Shown here: positions 6,722 to 14,448 of the stretch, in pieces | Numbering within the stretch: position 1 is the first letter of the stretch | Layout: each line of letters opens with the position of its first letter | NCBI GenBank assembly: GCA_964646605.1 | Contig: CAZYEX010000114.1 | Location: 1 to 26,034, forward strand | Length of the DNA stretch: 26,034 nt | From: SBAX01 sp964646605 | GTDB taxonomy: Bacteria; Planctomycetota; Phycisphaerae; UBA1845 | Direction: 5' to 3' | The notes under the pieces: generated by a model | What the model saw: only the letters and a program-made list of their open reading frames with translations | What the model was told of the DNA's origin: nothing | Databases searched by the model: none | Program-made: the position numbers and the translations under genes

Positions 6722-7459
6722 ATGGGCAGAGTCATCTCCTTCGTCTATGGTCTCACGGCGTATGCTCTCTTCCTTGTGACCTTCGTATATGCAATCGGGT
6801 TCGTCGAGAACCTGGTTGTGCCCAAATCGGTGGACATCGGTTCGACGCTCGGAGGCGGCTGGGCAGTTCTTGTCAACGTCGTGCTGCTGGGGCTCTTCGG
6901 TCTGCAGCACAGTGTGATGGCCAGGCCGCAGTTCAAGCAATGGTGGACGCGGTTCCTTCCCCCGCCGATCGAGCGGAGTACCTTCGTTCTGCTCGCCAGC
7001 CTGCTGCTGGCCTTGATGATGTGGCAATGGCGGCCCATGCCTGCCATCGTGTGGCACATCGACAACGCGGTCGGCCGGGGGCTGTTCTTGGGATTGTCGC
7101 TCGCCGGTTGGATGCTTGTCCTCTACGGGACGTTCGTCATCGACCACTTCGACCTGTTCGGGATGCGGCAAGTCTTCCTCCACTTGCGAGGCATCCCGTA
7201 CACGCACCCTCCGTTCGTAGAACGGTCGGTTTACAAGGTCATCCGCCACCCGCTGATGTTGGGATTCATCGTCGCCTTTTGGGCCGCGCCGACCATGACC
7301 CAAGGGCATCTTCTCTTTGCCGTGGTGACGACGGGGTACATCCTCGTGGCGATTCAGCTCGAGGAGCGCGACCTCTTGAAAATCCTCGGCGACGATTACC
7401 GCCGCTACCGGATGCGTACGCCGATGCTTCTGCCATTTCTCCCTAAGCGAGAGCAATGA
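6722..7459 (+). CDS. mddA: Methanethiol S-methyltransferase
   Basis: This 245-residue protein has about five membrane helices and belongs to the NnrU/isoprenylcysteine methyltransferase-like superfamily. The wording LQHSVMARPQFK (61-72), FDLFGMRQVF (143-152), RHPLMLGF (175-182), FWAAPTMTQGHLLFA (186-200) and LEERDL (213-218) matches MddA. This enzyme methylates methanethiol with S-adenosylmethionine to give dimethyl sulfide. The RHP and EE motifs are the cofactor-binding part of the fold. AGAGAGG (6705-6711) lies ten bases before ATG 6722. It stands alone; I see no sulfur-metabolism partner nearby. A related membrane methyltransferase with another small thiol substrate is the main alternative. 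Confidence 0.82.
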   Translation: MGRVISFVYGLTAYALFLVTFVYAIGFVENLVVPKSVDIGSTLGGGWAVLVNVVLLGLFGLQHSVMARPQFKQWWTRFLPPPIERSTFVLLASLLLALMMWQWRPMPAIVWHIDNAVGRGLFLGLSLAGWMLVLYGTFVIDHFDLFGMRQVFLHLRGIPYTHPPFVERSVYKVIRHPLMLGFIVAFWAAPTMTQGHLLFAVVTTGYILVAIQLEERDLLKILGDDYRRYRMRTPMLLPFLPKREQ

Positions 7460-7471
7460 TCCGGCCGCTGG

Positions 7472-7530
7472 CGTGCCATAACCTGCCGGCCCGACGCGCC
7501 TACGTGCCGGAACTCGCCCGCTGTGGCGGG
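7472..7530. repeat. Repeat block upstream of vapBC, with hairpin
   Basis: Two related units (CGTGCCATAACCTGCCGG at 7472-7489 and CGCGCCTACGTGCCGG at 7495-7510) are followed by a 5-bp hairpin, CCCGC 7517-7521 with GCGGG 7526-7530. The 21-nt word at 7498-7518 recurs with one mismatch at 8366-8386, on the far side of vapBC. Confidence 0.55.
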
Positions 7531-7582
7531 TGCCTTCCTCGCCCAGGGCGCGTACGACGGATTCCAACACATTTTTTCCCCC

Positions 7583-7611
7583 TTGCTCCCGCCCCGCTCC
7601 CGTGGTAGAAT
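7583..7611 (+). promoter_or_regulatory. Sigma-70-type promoter of vapBC
   Basis: TTGCTC (7583-7588) and TAGAAT (7606-7611) are separated by 17 bases, and TGG immediately before the -10 box gives an extended -10. The expected start of transcription is near 7618, just ahead of the GAGGAGA ribosome binding site for GTG 7638. Confidence 0.55.
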
Positions 7612-7637
7612 CACCGTGAGTCCGTGAGGAGATTGCC

Positions 7638-7877
7638 GTGGTTTATCGTGGACACATCAGGGACGGCCGCGTCGAACTCGATGAACAGGTTCGACTACCC
7701 GAAGGTGCGCCGGTCGAGGTAGCGATCACCCCACAGCCCCCCGCCGTTGGGGAGGACGAGCTCGGTCCAACGTTGTACGAGAGGCTAAGGCCGGTAATCG
7801 GCATCGCCAAAGGCCTGCCGCCGGACCTAGCTCGAAACCACGATCACTATCTGCACGGTGGTCCCAAGAGAACGTGA
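7638..7877 (+). CDS. VapB-type antitoxin (AF2212-like)
   Basis: This 79-residue protein opens with MVYRGHIRDGRVELDEQVRLPEGAPVEVAI, a short beta-rich domain typical of AF2212-like/DUF104-type antitoxins. The C-terminal part (LARNHDHYLHG) is a likely toxin-binding tail. It starts at GTG 7638 behind GAGGAGA and overlaps the toxin gene by four bases (GTGA at 7874-7877), the usual coupling of vapBC pairs. An extended -10 promoter sits just upstream. The antitoxin would neutralise the PIN-domain RNase and may repress its own promoter; repression is inference. Confidence 0.82.
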   Translation: MVYRGHIRDGRVELDEQVRLPEGAPVEVAITPQPPAVGEDELGPTLYERLRPVIGIAKGLPPDLARNHDHYLHGGPKRT

Positions 7878-8275
7878 CCGCTCGCTTCGCCGACACGTAT
7901 TACTACCTCGCCCTCCTGAGCGAAAGTGATGCCGCGCACGCCGCGGCCACGCAGGCGTCACGGTCGTATCGCGGGCGTGTGGTCACCACGGCCTGGATTC
8001 TCGCGGAAGTGGCGGATGCCTTCGCGGAACCCGCGCTGCGCCCGAGCTTTCTCGGCCTCATGGAAGTGCTGCGCGGCGACCCCCAAGTCACGATCGTTCC
8101 GCCCACGCAAGAATGGTTTGATCGCGGAATTGCCTTGTATGCAAAACGACCGGACAAGGCATGGTCGTTGACCGATTGCATCTCGTTCGTGGTCATGGAA
8201 CAGATGGGCCTCAGCGAGGCCTTGACCGCCGATCGACACTTTGGACAAGCGGGATTCACCGTGCTGCTCGCCTGA
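7874..8275 (+). CDS. vapC: VapC-type PIN-domain ribonuclease toxin
   Basis: This 133-residue protein is the usual length of a VapC toxin. The four acidic PIN-domain residues that bind divalent metal are all visible: D7 (FADTYYYLALL), E45 (WILAEVAD), D101 (SLTDCISFVVM) and D120 (LTADRHF). All sites are intact, so the toxin is probably active; VapC enzymes cleave specific RNAs such as tRNA. It begins at GTG 7874, overlapping the antitoxin stop. Some PIN proteins of this style are paired with other antitoxin types, but the upstream partner here fits. Confidence 0.87.
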   Translation: MTARFADTYYYLALLSESDAAHAAATQASRSYRGRVVTTAWILAEVADAFAEPALRPSFLGLMEVLRGDPQVTIVPPTQEWFDRGIALYAKRPDKAWSLTDCISFVVMEQMGLSEALTADRHFGQAGFTVLLA

Positions 8276-8326
8276 TGCGGCGATTAGCCCGGCTCGACGT
8301 CTCCGCCGGGAATCCCGCCGCGCCGG

Positions 8327-8386
8327 CGTGCCTTTGTGCCGGAGGTTACCCCGGCGCGCTGACGTGCCTACGTGCCGGAGCTCGCC
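8327..8386. repeat. Repeat block downstream of vapBC
   Basis: Two units begin CGTGCC at 8327 and 8363, a 36-base spacing: CGTGCCTTTGTGCCGGAG and CGTGCCTACGTGCCGGAG. The 21-nt word at 8366-8386 matches 7498-7518 upstream of vapBC with one mismatch and the same orientation. Confidence 0.55.
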
Positions 8387-8394
8387 TGGCCGCC

Positions 8395-8428
8395 CAAATC
8401 GGAAATCGGCAATCGACAATTCCAAAAT
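8395..8428. repeat. Dispersed AT-rich repeat, GGAAATCGGCAATCG type
   Basis: AAATCGGAAATCGGCAATCG is followed by ACAATTCC. It resembles the copy at 1837-1861. Confidence 0.5.
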
Positions 8429-8547
8429 CCCCCTTGCCCCCGACCGCCCCTCCGCTACACCGCCCGCTACAGCCCGTTGAAGAACTCGGACTGCTCTCGT
8501 CTCCTTGTGGCGTCACCCTTTGTGCCCGGCTGGGAGGGCCAAGGTCG

Positions 8548-8576
8548 ACTTTGCACGGGTTTAGCGCGGGCAAAGT
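8548..8576 (+). promoter_or_regulatory. Inverted repeat upstream of the MNT/HEPN genes
   Basis: ACTTTGC (8548-8554) and GCAAAGT (8570-8576) are perfect 7-base inverted arms, 15 bases apart, about 55 bases before ATG 8630. A TATAGT -10-like box lies at 8600-8605. It could be an operator or part of a hairpin. Confidence 0.35.
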
Positions 8577-8629
8577 TTCTCTTTGCCCCAATCGGCTGGT
8601 ATAGTCCGTCCGTCCGACGAGGCACGATC

Positions 8630-8950
8630 ATGGTCGCCGAAACCGTACTCTCCGAAGCCACCCGCCGCCTGGTGGACCAGTTCCACCCGCGTAGGGTGAT
8701 CCTCTTCGGCTCCCAGGCCCGCGGTACCGGCGATGACCGTAGCGACTGCGACTTTCTGGTGATCTGCGACGACGTAAGCAACCGCCGCGCGCTGACGTTG
8801 GCCATGGACCGCTCCCTGTGGGACCTACCCATCGCCCGCGACATCATCGTCCTCACCCCCGACGAATACGAGCGCGATCGCCACATCCCGGGCACCATCG
8901 CACGACCCGCGTCCAGGGAGGGACGGGTGCTCTATGAAGCCGCCGGATGA
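8630..8950 (+). CDS. MNT-domain nucleotidyltransferase (antitoxin of an MNT/HEPN pair)
   Basis: This 106-residue protein is a minimal nucleotidyltransferase of the DNA polymerase beta fold. It has FGSQARG (26-32) followed by D39 and D41 in SDCDFLV and the third acidic residue D71 (DIIVLT), so the GSx10DxD active site is complete. In MNT/HEPN type VII toxin-antitoxin systems the MNT enzyme adds AMP to the HEPN RNase and silences it. The start at ATG 8630 gives the usual MNT length; the frame stays open further upstream but that extension is repeat DNA. It overlaps the HEPN gene by 17 bases. The partner is broken here. Confidence 0.85.
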   Translation: MVAETVLSEATRRLVDQFHPRRVILFGSQARGTGDDRSDCDFLVICDDVSNRRALTLAMDRSLWDLPIARDIIVLTPDEYERDRHIPGTIARPASREGRVLYEAAG

Positions 8951-9379
8951 CGCCCGTCTCTTCAATGTTCGAGAGTGGATCGAACTGGCCGAGGACGATC
9001 TTCGCGTTGCGCGACACACTCTCACGATCAAGCGTCGGTGCCCGTACCGCTTGGTTGCCTACCACGCCCAGCAGTGCGCCGAAAAGTACCTGAAACCTTC
9101 CTGGTTCTGCGCGGCGTCGATTTTCCGCATACTCACAACCTCGCTCGCTTGCGCAAGCTCTGCGTCGATCTCGCATCGTGGGCCGAAGACCTCTGCGACG
9201 CCGATGAACTCACGACGTTTGCTATCTCGTCGAGGTATCCCGGGCACGAGATGAAGGTCACGGCGACTGATGCACAGGTTTCAATCCGAATCGCCGAAGT
9301 TGTGCGCGAAACGGTACGACGAGCGCTGCGCGAGGGAGGGGTCGGGGTTCGAGGCAACGGACCACGACCTAGAGCGTAG
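8934..9379 (+). pseudogene. HEPN-domain toxin, frameshifted
   Basis: The frame from ATG 8934 reads FNVREWIELAEDDLRVARHTL, then YRLVAYHAQQCAEKYLK, with R39 and H44 giving the RxxxxH catalytic motif of HEPN ribonucleases. After K54 it turns into non-HEPN sequence and stops at 9254. The next frame continues the HEPN fold from 9098: FLVLRGVDFPHTHNLARLRKLC, then AISSRYPGHEMKVT, to a stop at 9379. One base is missing around 9096-9097: AAA CCTTCCTG should be AAAGCCTTCCTG or similar. The break lies after the catalytic motif but before the second half of the fold, so the toxin is probably inactive. A single-base sequencing error is the main alternative. It overlaps the MNT gene by 17 bases. Confidence 0.75.
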
Positions 9380-9479
9380 CTTCGACTGGCCGCCGCAGGG
9401 ACGATTTCCCGACCCACCCCCCATCCGCCCGTGACGCGACGCAACTAGCGGGGTATGAGATCGGGTGCGGAACCGAACG

Positions 9480-10193
9480 ATGGACAATACGAACGGCGAT
9501 CAGCTTGAACAAGCATGGCGCTCCGCACCGGACGCCCACGTTCAACGTGCCCTAGGAAGTCCCGACGACTATTCGCCGCAAGCGTATTCGGTAATCCAAG
9601 CTGAGGCCGCGCGACGCGGCATCGTCGCCATGGGTACACTGCACCCGGATCCGTTTCCGGAATCCGTCTACCTTCGGTTGCTTGCGCCTGCGGGACGCTT
9701 CTTGTGGGACCATAGGTTATTCACGGCCTTCCTTCTGGCGGCGGGCTTGCGTGCGGCGAGCACGCGACTCGCTCCCGCCATGGCCGCTGTGAATCCGTTG
9801 ATGTATGCCGCCGGATACCTAGCGCTCCTGACGATCTGCATGAGCCTGCTCGCGTTCCCTCTTCGATCCTATTCCCTAGCAGCGCGCGTAACTCTCGCGG
9901 GGTGCCTGGGGCAGATTCCCATCAGCCTTGCGTCTTTCCTCATCAATCAGGAGATCATCGGCCCAGGGATTTGGTTTTGGCTTTTTTCCCCAGTTGTTCA
10001 GATAGTCGTCGGCTGGGGGCTACCCTTCGCGATGATCGTCTTGGTCATTGTCCTGCGCCGAAAATACGCCCCGGTGTTCGCACCCGGCCATTGTCGGCGC
10101 TGCGGGTACGACCTTAAAGGCCTCCCCCAGCCCCGTTGTCCTGAATGCGGCACCCCGTTTGTCTCCGCAATCAAGCCGCCATCGTCCGCCTAG
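9480..10193 (+). CDS. Membrane protein with C-terminal zinc ribbon
   Basis: This 237-residue protein begins with a soluble segment including YSPQAYSVIQAEAARRGI (31-48), has hydrophobic segments at about 78-95, 105-127, 133-155 and 160-192, and ends with a four-cysteine ribbon: C205, C208, C220 and C223 in CRRCGYDLKGLPQPRCPECG. This tail is common in planctomycete proteins and probably binds zinc. The function is unknown. I chose ATG 9480 because GGAA precedes it; GTG 9465 in the same frame would add five residues. It lies alone between the broken HEPN gene and lipA. Confidence 0.75.
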   Translation: MDNTNGDQLEQAWRSAPDAHVQRALGSPDDYSPQAYSVIQAEAARRGIVAMGTLHPDPFPESVYLRLLAPAGRFLWDHRLFTAFLLAAGLRAASTRLAPAMAAVNPLMYAAGYLALLTICMSLLAFPLRSYSLAARVTLAGCLGQIPISLASFLINQEIIGPGIWFWLFSPVVQIVVGWGLPFAMIVLVIVLRRKYAPVFAPGHCRRCGYDLKGLPQPRCPECGTPFVSAIKPPSSA

Positions 10194-10260
10194 CGCTTCC
10201 AACGCAGTCAGCGCGGGCCTCCGTCTCGATGCTCGTTGCCCCGGCGCTGCTTATCCCCTG

Positions 10261-10289
10261 TAACTCGTAACTGGTCATTGGTAATTCGG
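10261..10289. repeat. Dispersed AT-rich repeat
   Basis: CTCGTAACTGGTCATTGG continues to TAATTCGG. GGTCATTGGTAATTCG is shared with 1903-1919. It lies between the zinc-ribbon gene and lipA. Confidence 0.55.
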
Positions 10290-10345
10290 CCCCGGCTCCG
10301 CCGCTTGACCTTCGCTCCCCGCTCGCCGACGATAGTGCGGGACGA

Positions 10346-11257
10346 ATGATTGAACTACCCGTATTAGAACGTGGCCCCGCCCGATCGCCGCGGCGGCGAC
10401 TTCCGCCGTGGCTCAAGCGGCCGCTGCCCGCCGGCGATTTCGCGCACACCGTGGGCATCGTCGAGGAAAGCGGCGTGGCCACCGTCTGCCAGGAGGCCCG
10501 CTGCCCGAACCTCTCCGAGTGTTGGTCCAAGCGTCACGCCACGTTCATGATTCTGGGCGACAAGTGTACGCGGCGCTGTCACTACTGTGCCGTGCAGACC
10601 GCCCGGCCCGATCCGCCCGCCGCCGACGAACCCGATCGCCTCGCCGAAGCCGTCCGACGATTGCAATTGCGGCACGTGGTCATCACCGCCGTCGCCCGCG
10701 ACGACCTCGACGATGAAGGCGCCGGCCACTTCGCCCAATGCGTCCGCGCTATTCACGAGCTTTGTCCGACGACGACGGTCGAAGTTCTCCCGGCTGACTT
10801 CCACGCCCGGCGGGAGTGCATTGCGGCCCTGTGCGACGCGGCCCCGGAGTTGTACAACCACAATCTCGAAATGGTCGAGCGCCTCACGCCCACCATCCGC
10901 CCGCAAGGGAAATACCGCCGCTCGCTGGAAGTGCTAAGACTTGTGAAGCAGATCGCCCCGCGGCTCATCACCAAGTCCGGCCTCATGGTCGGACTCGGTG
11001 AAACCATCGACGAGCTCCATCAGGCGTTCGACGATCTGCGAGCGGTGGATTGCGACGTGCTCACCGTCGGACAATACTTGCAACCCACGCTCGACCGCCA
11101 CGCACCAGTCGCCAAGTTCTACTCGCCCGACGAATTCGACGCCTTCGGCGTGTACGCCCGCCAGCTCGGGTTCCTCAGCGTCGCTTCCGGCCCCTTCGTG
11201 CGCTCCAGCTACAACGCCGCCGACGTCTTCGACGAAAGTCGAAGACGAAAAGGCTGA
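10346..11257 (+). CDS. lipA: Lipoyl synthase
   Basis: This 303-residue radical-SAM enzyme inserts two sulfur atoms into octanoyl groups on lipoyl domains (2-oxoacid dehydrogenases, glycine cleavage). Both iron-sulfur clusters are readable. The auxiliary cluster ligands are C48, C53 and C59 (VCQEARCPNLSECW), with the serine of the RSSY motif near 287 as the fourth ligand. The radical-SAM cluster uses C74, C78 and C81 (CTRRCHYC). Length and motif order are normal for LipA. The ATG at 10346 has only a weak GGGAC upstream. No lipB is in the window. Confidence 0.95.
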   Translation: MIELPVLERGPARSPRRRLPPWLKRPLPAGDFAHTVGIVEESGVATVCQEARCPNLSECWSKRHATFMILGDKCTRRCHYCAVQTARPDPPAADEPDRLAEAVRRLQLRHVVITAVARDDLDDEGAGHFAQCVRAIHELCPTTTVEVLPADFHARRECIAALCDAAPELYNHNLEMVERLTPTIRPQGKYRRSLEVLRLVKQIAPRLITKSGLMVGLGETIDELHQAFDDLRAVDCDVLTVGQYLQPTLDRHAPVAKFYSPDEFDAFGVYARQLGFLSVASGPFVRSSYNAADVFDESRRRKG

Positions 11258-11308
11258 CGTTTCCGGACGTTGTGCAGGTTCGTTGTAGGCGCGGCGGGCA
11301 ATTCTTGG

Positions 11309-11314
11309 TAGAAT
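11309..11314 (+). promoter_or_regulatory. Extended -10 box before the secreted beta-helix gene
   Basis: TTGGTAGAAT ends at 11314, about 60 bases before ATG 11375. The TGGTAGAAT wording is the same as in the vapBC promoter. No clear -35 box at 17 bases; TTGTAG at 11283 would give a 20-base spacer. Confidence 0.4.
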
Positions 11315-11374
11315 CGTGCGATACCTGAACCCGTGACACAAGCGTCGGAGACACCGGGGCGGGATGGAGGCAGC

Positions 11375-13753
11375 ATGTTCAGGCTTGTCACCTTGTGCGT
11401 CGCCCTCGCCCTGGGAACCGCGGTTGGACTTCCGAGCGCTTTCGCCGCCCTATACGTGGTCACTCGAAGCAGCGACACGGACGACGGTGCGTGCGATGCG
11501 CACTGTACGCTCCGTGAGGCGATCAACGCGGCCAACGACCATTCGGGGCTCGATACGATTGGCTTCGACATCGATACGCGAGATCCCAGTGTCATCCCCA
11601 CCATCAGTCCCGTCAGCCCGCTGCCCAGCATTACCAATCCTGTGGTCATCGACGCCACGACGCAATTCGCCGGCCGGGTGCAGCTTAACGGCGAGAATGC
11701 GGGCGTGGACGCCAACGGACTGCGCATCTCGGCGGGCGGCAGCACCGTTCGCGGCCTGGTGATCAATCGTTTCGACAGTAACGGTATTCTCCTCATGACC
11801 GGCGGCGGGAACACGATCCAAGGCAACTACATCGGGACGAACATCACCGGCACCGCGGCATTGCCCAACGGCGACCACGGCTCCGGCGTGCGCATCACCA
11901 ATTCAGCGGAGAACCTCATCGGCGGGACGCAGCCCGCGGACCGCAACCTCATATCCGGAGGTTCTCCCGGCTACGGAATCTGGATCTTCGGAACGAGTGC
12001 TACCGGCAATCGCGTGTTGGGCAACTACATTGGGACCAATGCCGCAGGCTCGGCGGCCCTGCCCAATCTGATCGGCGTATACATTTGGGCGTCGGACAAC
12101 ATTGTCGGGGGCGCCCAGCCGGGGGAGCGCAACGTCATTTCCGGCAATAGGTATGGTGCCAACATCGAGATCTTCGACGGCGGCAGCGGTGCATCAGGAA
12201 ACCGCATTCAGGGCAACTACATCGGCACCGACCCCACCGGCTCGTTTGCCGTCGATACCAATGTCTTGGGCGCAACCGGCATCACCATCTCGGCCGATGA
12301 CAACCTCATCGGCGGCGCGTGGTTCCGGTTCGATCGATTCGGTAACGTGATCTCCGGGAACCCGCAGGGTGGGATCACCATCTACAGCGGCGTCGGCAAT
12401 CGGATCGAGGGAAACTACATCGGCACCAATCCCGCCGGCAGCGCGGTTGTGAGAAATGGGGGGGCGGGAATTGCGGACCGTGGCGAAACAACGCAAATAG
12501 GCGGCACGGCCGCAGGCGCCGGGAACTTGATTTCCGGGAATTTTCGCGGGATCGAGTTGTTTAATGCTCTAGGGACCGTCATCGAAGGCAATGGGATCGG
12601 CGCCAACGCGGCGGCGACGGCCGTTCTTGGGAACGCCGACGCAGGCATCTTCTCCGCCTTCGCCACTGACGTGACCATCGGCGGCGGCGACCCCGGCGAA
12701 GGCAACCTCATCGTCGGCAACGCGATCGGAATCAATGTCAACTCCGGGCCCATGACGATCCAGGGCAACACCATCGGCAAAGTCGGTCAAGGGAACTTGA
12801 CCCTCGGCATACTGCTGCTCGCCGAGGGCGCGTCGAATTTTATGATCGGCGGGCCTGGCGATCATGGCAACGTGATCGCCGGTAACGGCGGCGACGGCAT
12901 CTGGGTGGTTTGCTATCCGACTTGCCCGCTCAGAAATACCATTCGGGGCAACTCCATCTTCGACAATGCCCTTCTCGGAATTAACCTCGACCCCCAAGGA
13001 AACCCGCGGGATGATGTCAGCGAAAACGACCCCGGGGACGATGACGAGGGCCCCAACCGGCTTCAGAACTACCCCCGTCTCTTTAGCGCCCTTCGTTTTG
13101 AGGGCGACGTACGCGTTCGGGGCCGGCTCGAGTCCAGCCAACGCGGGAACTACACGATTGAGTTGTTCAGCAATCACGATTGCGATCCATCCGGTTACGG
13201 AGAAGGCGAGACGTGGATTGCCAGATTCGAGGTCAGCACGGATTTCCGGGGAATCGCCGATTTCGATGTGTCTGTGGATCGCCTGAGTTTGTTGGTCAGA
13301 AGGTCTCTGACCGCGACCGCGACGGACTTCCAGGGCAACACGTCAGAGTTTTCCGCGTGCATGGATGTTCTCGACGATTCCGACAACGACGGGATCGCCG
13401 ACCTTCATGACAACTGCCCTACCACCGGCAACCCGGGTCAAGATGATTCCGACGGCGACGACGTCGGCGACCTTTGTGACGCCTGTCCGAACACGGTTCC
13501 TGGTGCAGCGGTTGATCCCGCCGGCTGCCCGCCCATTATTGCTGGCGATTTCGACCGCGACGGCGACATCGACGCCGACGATTACGCCCGATTTTGGTCT
13601 TGTTTGCTCGGACCGGATGTGCCCCAGACGAATCCGGACTGCATCCGGGCGTTCATCGATGGGGACTTGGATGTTGATCACCGAGATTTCGCCGCGCTCC
13701 AGAATTGCTTCCGCGGAGCAGGCGTTCTTGCGGACGCCGCGTGCGGCAGCTGA
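11375..13753 (+). CDS. Large secreted parallel beta-helix protein with thrombospondin type 3 repeats and dockerin-like tail
   Basis: This 792-residue secreted protein has, in order: a signal peptide (1-24, ending SAFA), a CSLREA-type motif (GACDAHCTLREAINAAN, about 38-54), a long right-handed beta-helix (about 60-560) built from recurring GNYIGTN..G.AALPN...IGG...NLISGN units, a beta-rich section, thrombospondin type 3 calcium repeats (about 668-706, DSDNDGIADLHDNCP) and a dockerin-like EF-hand pair (about 724-780, DFDRDGDIDADDYARF and DGDLDVDHRDFAAL) ending NCFRG. The dockerin-like end is typical of planctomycete secreted proteins. It probably binds calcium and may attach to the cell surface or to polysaccharide; the ligand is unknown. 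GGAGG (11366-11370) lies four bases before ATG 11375, which I prefer to GTG 11333 because it starts at the signal peptide. Confidence 0.85.
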   Translation: MFRLVTLCVALALGTAVGLPSAFAALYVVTRSSDTDDGACDAHCTLREAINAANDHSGLDTIGFDIDTRDPSVIPTISPVSPLPSITNPVVIDATTQFAGRVQLNGENAGVDANGLRISAGGSTVRGLVINRFDSNGILLMTGGGNTIQGNYIGTNITGTAALPNGDHGSGVRITNSAENLIGGTQPADRNLISGGSPGYGIWIFGTSATGNRVLGNYIGTNAAGSAALPNLIGVYIWASDNIVGGAQPGERNVISGNRYGANIEIFDGGSGASGNRIQGNYIGTDPTGSFAVDTNVLGATGITISADDNLIGGAWFRFDRFGNVISGNPQGGITIYSGVGNRIEGNYIGTNPAGSAVVRNGGAGIADRGETTQIGGTAAGAGNLISGNFRGIELFNALGTVIEGNGIGANAAATAVLGNADAGIFSAFATDVTIGGGDPGEGNLIVGNAIGINVNSGPMTIQGNTIGKVGQGNLTLGILLLAEGASNFMIGGPGDHGNVIAGNGGDGIWVVCYPTCPLRNTIRGNSIFDNALLGINLDPQGNPRDDVSENDPGDDDEGPNRLQNYPRLFSALRFEGDVRVRGRLESSQRGNYTIELFSNHDCDPSGYGEGETWIARFEVSTDFRGIADFDVSVDRLSLLVRRSLTATATDFQGNTSEFSACMDVLDDSDNDGIADLHDNCPTTGNPGQDDSDGDDVGDLCDACPNTVPGAAVDPAGCPPIIAGDFDRDGDIDADDYARFWSCLLGPDVPQTNPDCIRAFIDGDLDVDHRDFAALQNCFRGAGVLADAACGS

Positions 13754-13829
13754 AAACCAACAAGTTTGCGCTTGAGAGCGTTCGACCTAGGCTTTCCGGG
13801 ATGTAGCGATACGTTGCGGGATTCGCGGC

Positions 13830-14189
13830 TCAGCTCGTCGTCTTACGACGAACAGGGGCCGATGGCTCTACGGCCAACCCTGTCGCCTCGTCGATCTGAA
13901 GCGGCGCGTTGTGTAGCTGCATCTTCATGACGCGCCCCACTTTGAATCTGACAGTCCGCCTTGAGGGGACGTGAACCTTGTCCATGGTCTTGGGGTTCTG
14001 GGCATCGCGCCCCGCGCGAATCTTGGCCTCGAAAACGCCGAAATCGCGAAACTCGAGCCGGTTGCCGTTGCCGAGTTCCCGGACGATGGAATCCAGGAAG
14101 GACTGGATCACTTTCTTGACGATGTTCCGCTTGCAGCCTTCGTCCTCGGAAATGCGATCGATGAGCTCTTTCTTCGTGATCGTGGCCAT
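13830..14189 (-). CDS. HU/IHF-family DNA-binding protein
   Basis: This 119-residue protein bends and compacts DNA as a dimer. Residues 1-45 form the helical dimer part (MATITKKELIDRISEDEG...), followed by LEFRDFGVFEAK and the DNA-clasping beta arm around 58-88 (AQNPKTMDKVHVPSRRTVRFK), including the conserved NP whose proline intercalates. The last 25 residues (TGLAVEPSAPVRRKTTS) extend beyond the usual ~90-residue HU and are basic at the end. It converges with the secreted-protein gene and lies in the same direction as the lipoprotein gene. Confidence 0.9.
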   Translation of the reverse strand: MATITKKELIDRISEDEGCKRNIVKKVIQSFLDSIVRELGNGNRLEFRDFGVFEAKIRAGRDAQNPKTMDKVHVPSRRTVRFKVGRVMKMQLHNAPLQIDEATGLAVEPSAPVRRKTTS

Positions 14190-14448
14190 TCGATGCCCTG
14201 AAACCGAGCCAGCCTAGCCGGCGGTTAGTGAATCCTCAATGACCGGTGAAAGGGTCCCGCTTCTGCGCCCCTGGGACCGACCCGTGGTCCCGATTCTCAG
14301 AGCCCAGCCGGCTACTCCTCAGGCCCGAACCCAACCGACCCTACCGCACGCAAGTCATCGTACTACAAGGGGTTCCGTCGATCAAGGCTCTTTGTCCACA
14401 GGGCAAATCTTTCCAGGCGGGACTGCGGCGGCGGGCCAAGGGGGGCGG

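Larger units (their letters stand above)
8276..8629. other. Gene-free interval between the two toxin-antitoxin modules
   Basis: The interval contains a two-unit CGTGCC repeat (8327-8386), an AT-rich dispersed repeat (8395-8428), an inverted repeat (8548-8576) and a weak -10 box. I see no gene in it. Confidence 0.55.

Noticed and set aside
6643..7446. A 267-codon + frame and overlapping minus frame across mddA
   Set aside because: Both are out-of-frame shadows of the well-supported MddA protein.
14253..14291. GGGACC...GGTCCC stem upstream of HU, considered as a terminator
   Set aside because: The stem is only 6 bp and has no T-run on either strand.
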